Shown piece after piece: positions 52,956 through 63,960 of a stretch of 64,000 nt of DNA. The translations under genes and the position numbers were made by a program. The notes beneath the pieces were generated by a model. It ran no database searches. It worked only from the letters and a program-made list of their open reading frames with translations, and was not told where the DNA came from. This DNA comes from Ceratothoa steindachneri (taxonomy: Eukaryota; Arthropoda; Malacostraca; Isopoda; Cymothoidae): the NCBI GenBank assembly GCA_963969495.1, contig OZ018337.1:80214648-80278647 (forward strand), written 5' to 3'. Every line of letters begins with the position of its first letter. The stretch's first letter is position 1.

Positions 52956-54600
52956 ATGACTCAGTTTGAAATCTTCAAAGCACAAGGAGAATCTTTGGGA
53001 CTTTCCGGAAGATAATTGGTTGAGTATATCCAAGAGGAGCAACGAGCAGAAAGAGAAAAGTTAAGACAAGATAGGCAAAGAGAAGGAGAAACTCAACGAG
53101 AAGAGAAAGAAAGAGAAATTCAACGAGAAGAAAGAGAGGAACGAAGAAGGAAAACTGAGCTTCACCATGAGCTTGAAATGGCACGCGTACAAGCTGAAAC
53201 ACAATCAGTGAGTGCACGTTTAGAAGCCCCGTCCTATTCCCCACTTAAGCTCCCCAATTTCAGGGATGGATAGGATTTCGGAGCATTTTCATCGCACTTC
53301 GAAAATATTCTTGGAATCAACAACCTGGACTTGGAGGCCGAAGGCGTAGTGAGGTTACTGCCCCTCTTAAATTCTAAATTGTGCGACATCTTCGTTTCCC
53401 TACCATCGGAGTGTACAATTGACTACAGTACATTAAAAGCTGAATTATTGGCCGCTCATAATATGACTCCCGATTTCTACAGACAGGAATTCCGAGGAAG
53501 TCGTATTAAACCCGGACAGACGTTCCGTCAATTCGGATACATTTTCCAGAGGAATTTTAAATTCTGGTTAGAATCCTCAAAAGTTGCTCCTGACTACGAG
53601 TCATTAACAGACTTCGTGTTGCGGGATCAATTTTTGGCGTCTCTTCCGACGGAGATCCGCGCGTTTGTCAAGGATCGTTGGTGCCAGTCCTTTAAAGAAT
53701 GTACCAAAGAAGCGGATGTCTATGCTGCCAGCCATAATTTGTACCCCAAGGAGAATAGAAATTCTCATCAATCCCCCTACCAGGAAAAAAAAGAAGGATT
53801 CGCGCACCTTCACAGGAAAGCCAACGAAGTTTCTGGGCCCCGTAAAACCCCCAAACTTCTTCCCCCCTTAAACCAGCAATGGGACATCAAACCTCCCATT
53901 AAGATTTCTCCACCATCACTCTTCACGAAGCGACCGATCATATGCTTCACCTGCGGTGTAGAAAACCACACGAGCTGGAATTGCCCCCCAAATTCTAGGC
54001 TTAAAAACGGACCAGCCCATCAAGTACACCAGATTAAGGCCACACCGGCTTGCCCGGTTTTGCAGACCCAAGGATCAACTTCTCCACCTCCGTCAGGGCA
54101 CCAGGTAAAATTTATTTTTGATAAAAGTTCCCCGGGAACTTTAAAATTTGAGGGCAGCGTGAACGGCTGCCGAGTATCTACCCTCGTCAGGGACACAGGG
54201 TGCACTTGTTTCATCCTGTCCGACGAGCTCCTCCTCCCAGTGGACCCTAACCACGAAAAATTTGCGGTAGTATATGACTACCTTGGGCGTGCGAACCGAT
54301 TCCCCGTTGTTAAATGTTACCTGCAGTGTCAGTATTTTGATGGCTGGGCTGAAGTCATTTCGGCACCTATAAAGGTTTGTTCAGTACTTATCGGGCAGAG
54401 CCCTCAAGTAAGCTCCGACCCTATGTCCCAGGACCCCTTTACTCGAGCCCGAGCGAAGAAGGAAGCACAGGAGCCCGTCGTCCTCAGAACGTCGATACCG
54501 TCCGAATTCTCGGAGATCCTTAACCAGGATTTTAGGTCCGCACAAAAGGAGTGTAAGACACTAACACCCTTATGGGATAAGGCCCAAAACAATGACAAGG
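52956..54600 (+). pseudogene. Gmr1-like Ty3/gypsy gag and protease
   Basis: An ATG at 52956 opens MTQFEIFKAQGESLGLSGR, then a TAA (53013), then a charged coiled coil of EERQREEKEREI type (53030-53190). A TAG (53271) precedes DFGAFSSHFENILGIN and a long frame (53331-54788). That frame holds FYRQEFRGSRIKPGQTFRQF and DQFLASLPTEIRAFVKDR, a SCAN-like capsid segment. A zinc knuckle CFTCGVENHTSWNC follows at about residue 204. Near residue 286 RDTGCTCFILSDELL is a retropepsin active site (D-T-G). Gag and protease share one frame. Only the two early stops break it, so this is the youngest element of the nest. Confidence 0.85.
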
Positions 54601-55175
54601 AGACTCTCCGTAGACCCCAAATAGTAAGGTATCGGGAGCAAGGTGGTCTACTCTACCGATCCACCGAGGACAGTAATAACGCCGTTACAACCGCCTTATG
54701 CCTTCCACGATCACATGTACCTATAGTGCTAAAAATAGCTCATGACAACATCTTTTCCGGTCACTATAGTCATACCAAAACGGGATAGCGTATCTTTAAA
54801 TATTTTTACTGGCCGGGTGCTGCAGCTGACATCTAAAAGCATTGTCAATCATGCGATGTGTGTCAAAAGACGTCCGCTAAGGGGCGGGTCAAACCTGCTC
54901 GGGAAATGCGCGAACATCGCATATGAAAATGCCGACGTCAATTTGGACAAATATAAAACCTATTTTGATGTCAGGTCAGAAGATAGGAAATTTAAGCCCG
55001 GTGATGAGGTACTCCTGCTCCTTCACACCGCGAGTAATAAATTACTGAGCCAATGGAAAGGCCTGTACTCGGTCCGTGAGGTACGAGGACCGGTAGATTA
55101 CTTCATTGGTACCCCAGCAGGCGATAAACTCTACCACGTTAAATTATTAAAGAAATACCACCGACGCGCCCATGG
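54600..55175 (+). pseudogene. Integrase zinc finger and C-terminal module, core deleted
   Basis: VLKIAHDNIFSGHYSHTKTG (two His), YFYWPGAAADI and CQSCDVCQKT (Cys pair) form the HHCC domain at 54725-54875. The frame shifts near 54895 and goes on NADVNLDKYKTYFDVRSEDR, KFKPGDEVLLLLH, LLSQWKGLYSVREVRGPVDY and YHVKLLKKYHRR, the C-terminal GPY/F module. The roughly 200-residue DDE core between them is missing. Stops at 54784-54786 and 54834-54836. Its place before the RT is unusual for Ty3/gypsy and fits the Gmr1-like clade. Confidence 0.85.
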
Positions 55176-56736
55176 AGATACGTTCGTAGCACTGGACGAA
55201 AAATCAGTGCTTGAAGAGGATTACCCCGCGGAGTCCCTTAATGTCATTCAGACAGTGTGCATTCAACCTGATGCAGATTACCCTCTTCCTTCTCTGCCCG
55301 GCGAGTCTTTTGAACCCTCTCACCTGGATATCGACGCGCGGCTGAAACCACATCAAAAGAGTCAGCTACAACAATTACTATGTCAGTTCGACGACGTTAT
55401 TTCGGAGAAGCCTGGATGCGCTACTAGATTCCAACATGACATTAAATTGACGACCTTGGAACCTGTCCGTTCAAAACCCTATCCCATGCCGATTCATTTA
55501 CGCCAAGCTTTTAACGCAGAAGTAGATAATTTGATTAGTTTAGACATAATAGAACCTTCCACCTCTAGTTATTGCTCCCCAATCGTCATGGTCAAGAAAC
55601 CTGATGGCTCTTATCGAATGTGCATCGACTTCCGGAAGTTAAATTCGGTAACTGTGTTTGACGCCGAGCTCATCCCGTTGGTAGATCAAAACCTCCACCT
55701 TTTTGAAGACGCCAAGTTCATCTCAGAACTTGATTTGTGCAAGGCGTATTACCAAATTCCCCTCCGGCCCGATGTGAAAGCATATACCGCCTTTGCAACT
55801 GAGAAAGGCTTAATGCAATTTAAGCGCCTTCCTTTTGGCCTCGTGACCGCTTGCAGTAACTATAACCGTCTCATGAGAAGGTTGTTAGATAGACTTCCGA
55901 ATGTCTCCTTTTACTTTGATAACGTCTACATCGCTACTGGTGAATGGAGTCAACATCTAACTACCCTACTAGCTCTCTTCGAGCGATTGCGCGAAAATGG
56001 CCTCACCATTGGCCCCAGCAAATGCCATTTTGCCCACGAAACCATAAAATACTTGGGTTTTAAAATAAGACAAAGCCAGTTAGGTCCACAGGAGGACAAT
56101 ATTAAGGCAATCGCTGATATGCCCCTCCCGAATACTAAGAAACAATTAAGATCATTCCTAGGATTAGCTTCTTACTATCGGCGATTTGTCCCAAATTTCG
56201 CTGCAATCTCAGCGCCCTTCAGCACCCTCTTAAAAAAGAATTCCCCCGATCGACTAGAATGGAATGATGTCGCTATTTCGCATTTTAACCAGCTCAAGAG
56301 TAAGCTCATTTGTTCCCCCATTTTGAAGTTGTCCAACCCGGAAAAGTCCTTTGGGATTAGGACCGACGCGAGCAACGAGGGCATTGGGGGTGTACTCCTC
56401 CAATATGAGGATGACGGAACGAGTCATCCAGTTGCATACGCTAGTCGCCAGCTATTACCCCGCGAAAAGAGATATGCCTTTATAGCGAAGGAAGCCCTAG
56501 CTATTATTTGGGTTATTTAAAAATTTAAAATGTATTTAATACGAAAAGAATTTCGGATAGGAACTGACCATCTCCCGCTGGCCTATATTCGGAATGTACG
56601 ACACTCCAACGGCCGAATTAGGCGCTGGAGTCTACTCTTGCAACAGTATCAATTTAAAATAAATTATATAAAAGGTTCCGATAATCAGGTCGCTGATACA
56701 CTCAGTAGGAATGCTTTACCGAATAGTGCAGATTGA
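55176..56736 (+). pseudogene. Gmr1-like reverse transcriptase and RNase H
   Basis: From FQHDIKLTTLEPVRSKPYPM (about 55430) to VADTLSRNALPNSAD the RT-RH module is open except for one TAA (56518-56520). RT boxes: CSPIVMVKKPDGSYRMCIDF, SELDLCKAYYQIPL (motif A Asp present), FKRLPFGLVTACSNYNRLM and FYFDNVYIATGEW, where the second Asp of YxDD is Asn. The connection reads LRSFLGLASYYRRFVPNFAA. RNase H shows IRTDASNEGIGGVLLQ, EALAIIWVI and RIGTDHLPLAYI with catalytic Asp/Glu/Asp visible. The pol ends at 56736 with no integrase behind it. Confidence 0.9.
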
Positions 56737-56739
56737 TTT

Positions 56740-57250
56740 TTAAGTCATAGGATTAGGATTTCCGTGTATGTATGTATATACCGTCTTGTACGACTTAATT
56801 GGATTCTCATGTAATATAATTAGTTTAATTGAATGTAAATGTTAGAATTTTGTGGCCCAATGTCTATTTTTTTTCTATTGTTCGTACATTTGTACCCATT
56901 AATCTACGCATGAATTCTTTTGTCCCATATGTATTTTTTGGGGGGTATTACCTTTTTGTAAACGTTCGAAATTAGAAATTTTCGCAATTTTTTATTTCAT
57001 GTCATTATTACGCCATGTATGAATTTTATATTATTCTATTGTTATCCCATGTCTCTTTTATGGCTAAGTTGTATTAAGGGTTAGTTTCCCTTATAGTCAA
57101 AATGATCGACATAATCATAGGTATTGAAGTAAATGGTAGCTTGGGTGCATGGAAGGTCAGTCGATGCAAGAATATAAGTTCCCCAAAACGGAGCTCTATG
57201 GTTGTCCCTTCTTTCTCCTTTCGAAGTGACAACTTCCTCCCGGAAGAGAG
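56740..57250 (+). other. Gmr1-like element 3' leader to polypurine tract
   Basis: Non-coding between the pol stop and GGAAGAGAGGGG (57242-57253), which has the form of a polypurine tract and is followed by TGTGATAGAATTGCG. Confidence 0.5.
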
Positions 57251-57253
57251 GGG

Positions 57254-58600
57254 TGTGATAGAATTGCGTGCTGGCTGCCGCGCCTCGCTTCTATCACATA
57301 TTGAAACTCATGCTTCCCACATGTATCCTGCGAGAAGAGAGAGTAGCATGGCGTCCTTATCGCCCAACATTTCCCGAGCATTATCTTCCCCCGCCACAAG
57401 TTTAATCAAGGAGGTTCAATCCCCCGTTTGCCTGCAGGCGTCGATCTGGCCAGATTGAATTAGGCTTATGGGAAGATAAGATTGTTCGAATCGCTAGCGG
57501 GACATTCCATGGAAGTCCCCCATTGCCCTACCCCGAGGGGCTGGCTCAGGCTATTTATGCGATAGAATTTCGCGTTTGAATCAGATCCCGATTATCTTCG
57601 CCAGGCATCACGCCGATCCGGTCTCCCATGTGCACCTAGGAACTTTACCTCGAAAACCCCCTTATTGTCCAGAAGAGGACAATATCCTTGAGTGCCAAGG
57701 TTCGTGTCCCTTGAGACGCGAAGTCAACAGCCCACACTCCCCCTGTTGTTCAATTGTTCAGAAGAGAACAACTTTAGAACAGTCATTGTTCTTCGATCGC
57801 GTTCGAAAAGAGACTGTTATCGCTCCCCTGATATCACGTCAGTGGTAATTTCAATTGTTGAGAAGAGAACAACTTTAGAACAGTCATTGTTCTTCGAGCC
57901 CGTTCGACAAGAAACGGTTCTCGCTCCCCTGATATCACCTCAGTGGTAATTTAATTCCCCCTTTTTAACGTTCTTCAAGAAAACGCTTGGTTACACCAAT
58001 AACCTTAATTGTTTATCCAGAATATCTCCGATATCCTGTCTCAAGGGTTGCTCGTACTTCCAAACCCCACTTCGCCCCCACTCCTCAAAGTCAGTCCTTC
58101 CCCCCTCGCTAAGGACAACCCCCCTCAAAACCCCTTATCCTGGGAAGAAAATCACCAGTCGGACCGAAGCCATTCCTTCAAATAGCCTTCATCTGCACGA
58201 CGACCTTATAAATACGTAAGTTACGAATTGCATTTAAATATTTAACTTTGTGCCAACGTAACTCCGTGCTTTAACACGGATTTAGCCAACCCTTTCCCTT
58301 CTTGTTTGTTTTGTCATTTTAAATCCCTCCAAATCTTAATCCACCGCTTAGTCAAATTTATCCTATGACCTTTTCCATTTCATGTATATCTCCCATTTCG
58401 AATCCCCGGTCATGTCAATATTTTCCATGTGTTGTTTTTGTTAGATTAATTAATAAAATTATATTCTATTAATGCTTACAATATTACTTATCCTTGGGAT
58501 CCGTTCCCCTTCTTAAGTATATTGAAGATAAATAAGCCCTCTCTAGGCCTATTTATTAACGTAGAGCAATACTCGGACATCTGATTAAAACCCCGCACTC
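57254..58600 (+). repeat. Probable 3' LTR of the Gmr1-like element
   Basis: It starts TGTGATAG right after the purine run. CTATCACA at 57291-57298 makes a 45-bp inverted repeat with the start. The block holds a 101-bp tandem duplication (57751-57953). AATAAA-type signals lie at about 58450. The right end could not be fixed (between about 58560 and 58660). No 5' LTR was found; only about 150 bases separate gag from the hAT on the left. Confidence 0.45.
57751..57956 (+). repeat. 101-bp tandem duplication in the putative LTR
   Basis: The units at 57751 and 57852 both read CAATTGTTNAGAAGAGAACA, then GAACAGTCATTGTTC (a 15-base imperfect palindrome) and TGATATCACNTCAGTGG. They differ by about eight bases. 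Placement in an LTR suggests a duplicated enhancer, which is inference. Confidence 0.85.
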
Positions 58601-58659
58601 GAATATAGAATAATCCCCACAAAGAATAGATATATAGTATATCGTCGGGAGCCTTTTCT

Positions 58660-60890
58660 ACGACACACCTTTAATGAGCAGTTGATAACAGTTTTGATAA
58701 TCTCTGCTGATTTTAGATGACCGCTTTTGTTCCATAATGCTGAGCATTTCACCATCGCAGCATGATTGATATTTGTATTAGAAGATATTTTCAGTGCCTG
58801 TTTTGAATCAGTTGTGGCGACGAGACTGAGTGTGTGTGAAGCACAGTGCACATGCTTAGGTAGGCTGAAGCTGCATGGGTCAGGCGAAAGGTCTTCTTCC
58901 TGATCTAAGACACATCTCATTAAGAAACTATCCTCCAGCTCGTGCTCACCCTGATCTTATTCACCTACCTGGATTTCATCTTGTGAATCTGTAGACACAT
59001 TTGCAGCAGACTGCAAATTCCTTAAAAGCTTTAACAAAATTAGAGCCGTTATCAGTGACGGTGCTTGTGATTTTCTGCAGGGGGATATCGTATTCATTGA
59101 TGATATTCTCCTTATGTTCAGCAATCTTGATGTAGTTATGTTCTCCTTTGAAGCGATAGCATGCCAATACTCGACTGTGACGGACAAGAGCAGATTCCTC
59201 AAGCTGAAAAAAATGAAATAACAGTCCAATATTTGTCTCATAAAAGATTCCATAAATTTTACATATTAATACAATCGAGATAAATTCCCCTAACAAATAG
59301 GTCTGCTTTTAGCCCAAAGCTGAAACTCCCTAACTGTAAAGACATTTTCATTTTCATATTTCATAAAGAGCAAAATCTTAACATACTCAATGAACTGTAA
59401 CGCCCCCAAAACTAAGGTGACGAATTGACCAAATATCTGCAGTAAGACATAAGTAACAGGTATTGTCTAGTTTATATGATTTCGGCCTAGCGTCCGTCTT
59501 GAAATGACATCAACTGAAGAATTTAGACCTACGGTAGTGGAATGTGTGATTATTGTGAGTGAAATTTATTTTCACAGTGAAATGAGAATATATGGTATGC
59601 ATATAAAATTTTATATATATAAAATGTAGCTATATGAATATCCTATAGCTATATAGGACTGGTACATTAATTCTTAAATATATTATTTATCCTTCATATT
59701 CAGAATTATTACATAGTAAGTACTAAAATATTGACTTTCAGTATTGTTAGAAATATATACATTATCAAGCTTTATTTCCTACATTTTAGACGGGCGGGCA
59801 TGCTAGTTTTGACATAATGATATACAGGTATTGCTACTATAAGGAAATACATCGTTATAGGAATTCACTAATAACTACATATAATCGATCAATTATTGTG
59901 CTAATTATTCATGAAAATTTTTTATTCAATCATATCTTCAAGTAAATGATAGCGCGCTTTAAGCATATATATATATATGTGGATTCTCATGAAGTTATTG
60001 CAATATATTAACCTCTGTTGTTTGTATATGTCTTCCTTTATTTAACTTCGTTATATAGCCTACGTAGTGACCAATGATCCGAACGCTTTAGTATTCGGTC
60101 GTTATATGAGCGTAACCTGTACTACTAATACTATAATTGTAAACAACATTTGTAACTCAGAACTCACCTTTGATCAATCTCACAAAAGCTGGTTGCTCCA
60201 TGGTTGATAGGGGATGCACACTTTGTATGATCAAATCTGCACTCAGCTTATCAACAACAGATTGTTTGACCTTCTGAATATTTACTGCAAAACACTCCGA
60301 TAATGTCTTTACTTTAACATCGCTCTATGAAGGACCATCTTTTAATACTGAACATTTTATTTTTGAATCTTTTCTTTGAGCTGTCACGTAGTTATCCGCA
60401 TTTTGCAGCAAAGCAAGATGCCTTCTCTGTTGATAAATATACATGATCAGATAATTGAAAGACCTTTGTTTCACGTTGCAATAATTCATGTTAAATTCAA
60501 TCAGCATATACTATAAATAAATGTATTGCAAAAGGAAGCATGTAGGTTCGTGCATGGTAAACCTACGCTACTTAACATTATCATTAACTACTAGCAATTT
60601 TGCCATTTTTTTTCAAAATAAGAAATAGTGAAACTTGTCAATTCAATTAAGTATCATATAATTAACTTTAATAATTTTTTTACCTTCAAATGAATGCGTA
60701 GATTGGAAGTAGCATTGCTCGCCGCAGAGATTTCGTCATTGTATAATGTACATATACACTTCACTTTTTGTCCGTCGGAAGATTTCAATCTAAAAAAAAT
60801 ACCATCTAGTAAAGGATGACTATAATTACATGATTCTTTATCTTCCTCGTCTTCATTATTCTCTGATCTCTCCATTTCACACTATTCCGA
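58660..60890 (-). pseudogene. hAT transposase, N-terminal and catalytic part
   Basis: Read leftwards: MERSENNEDEEDKESCNY and VKCICTLYNDEISAASNATS NLRIHLK (60875-60660) form a BED-type zinc finger. RRHLALLQNADNYVTAQRKD, KVKTLSECFAVNIQKVKQSV and HPLSTMEQPAFVRLIK follow (60440-60180). After an unreadable gap, HSRVLACYRFKGEHNYIKIA and KITSTVTDNGSNFVKAFKEF (59160-59030, catalytic Asp in TDNGSN), then KHVHCASHTLSLVAT and CSALWNKSGHLKSAEIIKTV. It breaks off near 58670 at the gypsy boundary. Confidence 0.85.
59335..60175. other. AT-rich gap inside the hAT transposase
   Basis: About 840 bases with no readable protein where hAT transposases have the start of the catalytic domain. It is either an intron or an inserted element; no ends could be recognised. 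Confidence 0.4.
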
Positions 60891-61201
60891 AGAAGTTGAA
60901 GTTGCCATGCAGCAGTTGAAATAACGCTGAACACTCTCACTATATAACTGAACACAACTGTGACAATCTGTTAACTGAATTTGAACTGATGCAAGCAATC
61001 TTCCCTCACCGTCTCACGCAGTCAACCGTTTGTATCATACAAGTTACGACAAGCTAAAACATGCATTACACGTTCCTAACAGCTATATAAACCTATTATC
61101 AGTAAAGTATTTAAATACATGATTTCGAATGTATTTATAAATACAATTTTAAATACATAAATTTATTCAAATACAAAGTATTTAAATAATGCCCACCTCT
61201 C

Positions 61202-61300
61202 GCTTTAAGTCACTGTTTGTGGCCGGAACGACCGATATCACAGATTCCGTTTTAATGAAAAATCTCCTGTAAAAATTTGTTGCGTGCGTTGTGTTGCTTT
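61202..61300 (-). pseudogene. gypsy protease start, right flank of the hAT
   Basis: Read leftwards: KTESVISVVPATNSDLKR, the retropepsin region after the (D)TG site. It continues at 51622 on the other side of the hAT. Confidence 0.6.
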
Positions 61301-61619
61301 CGAGAGTTGCGAGATATTTTTCACGAGATTGATTTTGGATGAGGAGTGTTATTGCAAGCTGCCACTCCAGCCAGCCTCACCAGATTTGATTGCGGTCAAG
61401 TTCATGAGATGAAACTGTATTCGGCACTGACTCATGAGGAATGATGCTTCAGGTGTTCTTGACTTCTTCTAAAGTCAAAAAACCTTGCTGTCTTCCTTCT
61501 CTCGATATAAGTATGTAATGCTAAAATGAGCAGAGTTTATTTTCTATTTTATTTACCAAATAAAAATATCTGATAGATTAACTGATGTGTTGATCAATAG
61601 CAATTTTGTATTAAAGAAG

Positions 61620-62060
61620 TCACAATTGACGGTTTAACGAATCGATGCAAGAGAGAATCCCTTTGATATCTGAACAGGTTTATATAACGAATTGGCAATG
61701 AATTTCGCCAGGTCAGACATGATGCCCCCCCCCCCCAAAAAAAAAGAGAGTTGTGAGACACCGAACAGACACTTAGAAATGTTGAATACTATACCATACT
61801 CTACATACCGAGAAATCACAACGAAAATGAGAAGATGTCTCTTGAGATGCAAGGATGCCATCTGAAGGCCGCCGCTGGAAAGAGTGTTACGAGACAACGA
61901 AGAGATACTTAGAAATGGTGAGTAGGATACTATACTCTTCCAACTAAGACATGATGGAGCGAAACTGAGAAAAAATGTTTCTCGAGAGATGAAAACTCCA
62001 TTTGTAGATTATCGATGCAGGAATGCGAATAAAACCCTCTCAGAACTTGAACCATGTAAC
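61620..62060 (-). pseudogene. gypsy RT fragment with 136-bp tandem duplication
   Basis: Frames read SRYVEYGIVFNISKCLFGVS (RT segment after the YxDD box, normally L-x-x-xGlxxNxxKCxF). A second, more decayed copy of the same segment lies 136 bases upstream (61886 onward compared with 61750 onward: GTTRYGAGACANCGAANAGA and so on). A poly-C/poly-A run (61724-61745) interrupts the first. Confidence 0.65.
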
Positions 62061-63200
62061 GTTGGAAGCATTTTGAAAGAACCGAAGGGAGTGGTGATAC
62101 ATTTGTTCATATTTTGGATACTTCCGTTTATATGTTGAATATAATTTTTTGTATTACACTTCAGACCCTATCATTCTTTAGCACTTGGAATTAATTAAAT
62201 AGTCAGTTGTTCAATTATTTTTTGTTTACTTCATTTCCTTCATCGAATGCTTCATGCTGTCATATTTCAGATCTATTCCACTATCACGTCATAATTTTAA
62301 AAAATCATCATCCCATTAGTATTTATTTATTGTTCCTATCCGTTATCTTAGAAATAGGTGTTTAAAACGATTGTTTTTGCAACAATCTAATTTAGATATC
62401 ACAATACCTACCTCTCTATTGCACTAAAATAGCGAATAAAGGAAAACATCTTACTAGAAAAAGCACACGCACGGATAGAGAATTTAGAAGGTCAAGTGAA
62501 ATGAAGCGAGACGAAATAAAAAGAATAAAACTATTTATTCAAAACAAGAGATAGAATATATACTCGTATATAACCATTTGAATGATTGATCTACTATACT
62601 ATGAAATATAAGTTAGCCTGTTAAATAATTATCACTTTATGAAATACTATATAAATATAAATGGGTAAATGAAATAATTTAAATTGAACTATCACCTGGT
62701 GACAAAATTACATATAAAGAATGAGAAGCCAAGATAGAGAGAAAATATCACGACACGTGAGGAAATTCATAGAAAAATGATATTAATTAATTTAGGCAGA
62801 TAGATTACAGAACTTGAAAAATTTATGCAAATATGTAATTTATATATTTGATAATTGTGGTCACGTCTAAATAGAGAATATGTTCACGTGCAATTTCTAA
62901 GACGACAATGAAAGCAAATAGTTATTGGGTTTTAACTAAAATAGGATGTAAGTAATGAAGGCTAAGATGTAAATTGAATAGGATAGGATTAAGAATATGA
63001 TAATGCAAATGAGAAACTATAATAAGAGAAAAGAAAATTAAGCTAACACTTACATTTGGCAGAAACAAATAATAATTTAGCAATTCACAGTTAAATTTTC
63101 GAACCAACCTGTTTACATAATAGCGGGAAGCAAACGAAAAGATGCCTAAGCGCTTTTCAGAGTATCTATTTCTTGCGCTCTGATTCAATGTTTAAACGTT
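62061..63200. other. AT-rich stretch, no gene recognised
   Basis: No domain, terminal repeat or RNA gene seen. Confidence 0.5.
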
Positions 63201-63205
63201 AATAG

Positions 63206-63314
<109 letters not shown>

Positions 63315-63633
63315 TGCAAAAAATCACCAAAAAACACGTGATCTAAGATGCTTGAAATATCCCAAAGGAAAATAATACACAGAATAAGCCCAAGCGCTTT
63401 CGTGTTTACATCATCAGGAGCAGTAGAACAATGGAATAGAGAAACAGTTAATAAACAGAGAAGTGTGACTTCATTCAAACGTACTGACAAACAAAGACAA
63501 TCGTTTACGGGGGGGGGGGAGGACCAACTGACGAACAAATGAATAGCCCATCCGCCAAACTACACTATACAAATTAATTAAACAAATTAAATTTATATTG
63601 TAAACAAATATTATTCATGATCCAATTATCTAA
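63315..63633 (-). other. PLE 3' non-coding region with hammerhead-like string
   Basis: It follows the GIY-YIG stop at about 63634 and ends in the (TA)n tract. CTCCTGATGATGTAAACACG then AAAGCGCTTGGGC (complement of about 63385-63418) has the CUGAUGA...GAAA core order. Stem II is weak and stems I/III are not evident. Confidence 0.5.
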
Positions 63634-63960
63634 TTAAAAAATACCCTCACTTAGAATGAAATTAATGCTATGGGAGAATTTGATCATGGCTAATTCCATT
63701 AAATTTCTTTCAATAAAATTGGGTACAAAAATAATGGATTTCGCATTAGACCAATCTATTTGATGGTTCAAAGTAGATTGATTAATAAACAGTGCATTTG
63801 AAGTTTGCCCCGTTCGACAACAGTACTCATGTTGTTTAATTCTCACATCTAGGCTTTTTGTTGACTGGCTTATGTAAAAACCAAGACAAGATTTGCACGG
63901 AATTTTGTAAATGTAGGCCATTTTATTAGGGGGAGAATTTTTAATTACTAAGTTTTTTAA
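63634..63960 (-). pseudogene. Penelope-like element, GIY-YIG endonuclease end
   Basis: The frame reads MAYIYKIPCKSCLGFYISQS, TKSLDVRIKQHEYCCRTGQT, NHQIDWSNAKSIIFVPNFIE and RNLMELAMIKFSHSINFILS. This is the PLE-type GIY-YIG domain with its C-x2-C insert. The Arg of VRIKQH and the Glu of IERNLME, expected catalytic residues, are kept; the YIG Gly is Ser. It differs in sequence from the copies at 28.5 and 41 kb, so it is another PLE lineage. The RT lies beyond the right window edge. Confidence 0.85.

Larger units (their letters stand above)
51631..61201 (-). mobile_element. BED-finger hAT element, split by a Gmr1-like gypsy
   Basis: The left end CAGAGGTGGGCACTAAATAC and the complement of the right end GAGAGGTGGGCATTATTTAA agree except for the first base and a few inner ones. 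Both ends carry many AAATACATTT-type repeats (51640-51790 and 61105-61185). The flanks TGCTGAAG and GCTTTAAG are similar, an eroded 8-bp TSD. The transposase reads leftwards in two parts, 60890-58660 and 52806-52006. Without the inserted gypsy it would be about 3.8 kb. Confidence 0.75.

Noticed and set aside
57254..57298. The TGTGATAG...CTATCACA unit as a tiny complete transposon
   Set aside because: Too short, sits right behind a polypurine tract, and is better read as the LTR start with a hairpin.
57102..57949. Frames of 85-118 residues downstream of the Gmr1-like pol as an env-like gene
   Set aside because: They overlap each other, lie in the putative LTR with a tandem duplication, and show no signal peptide or membrane segment.
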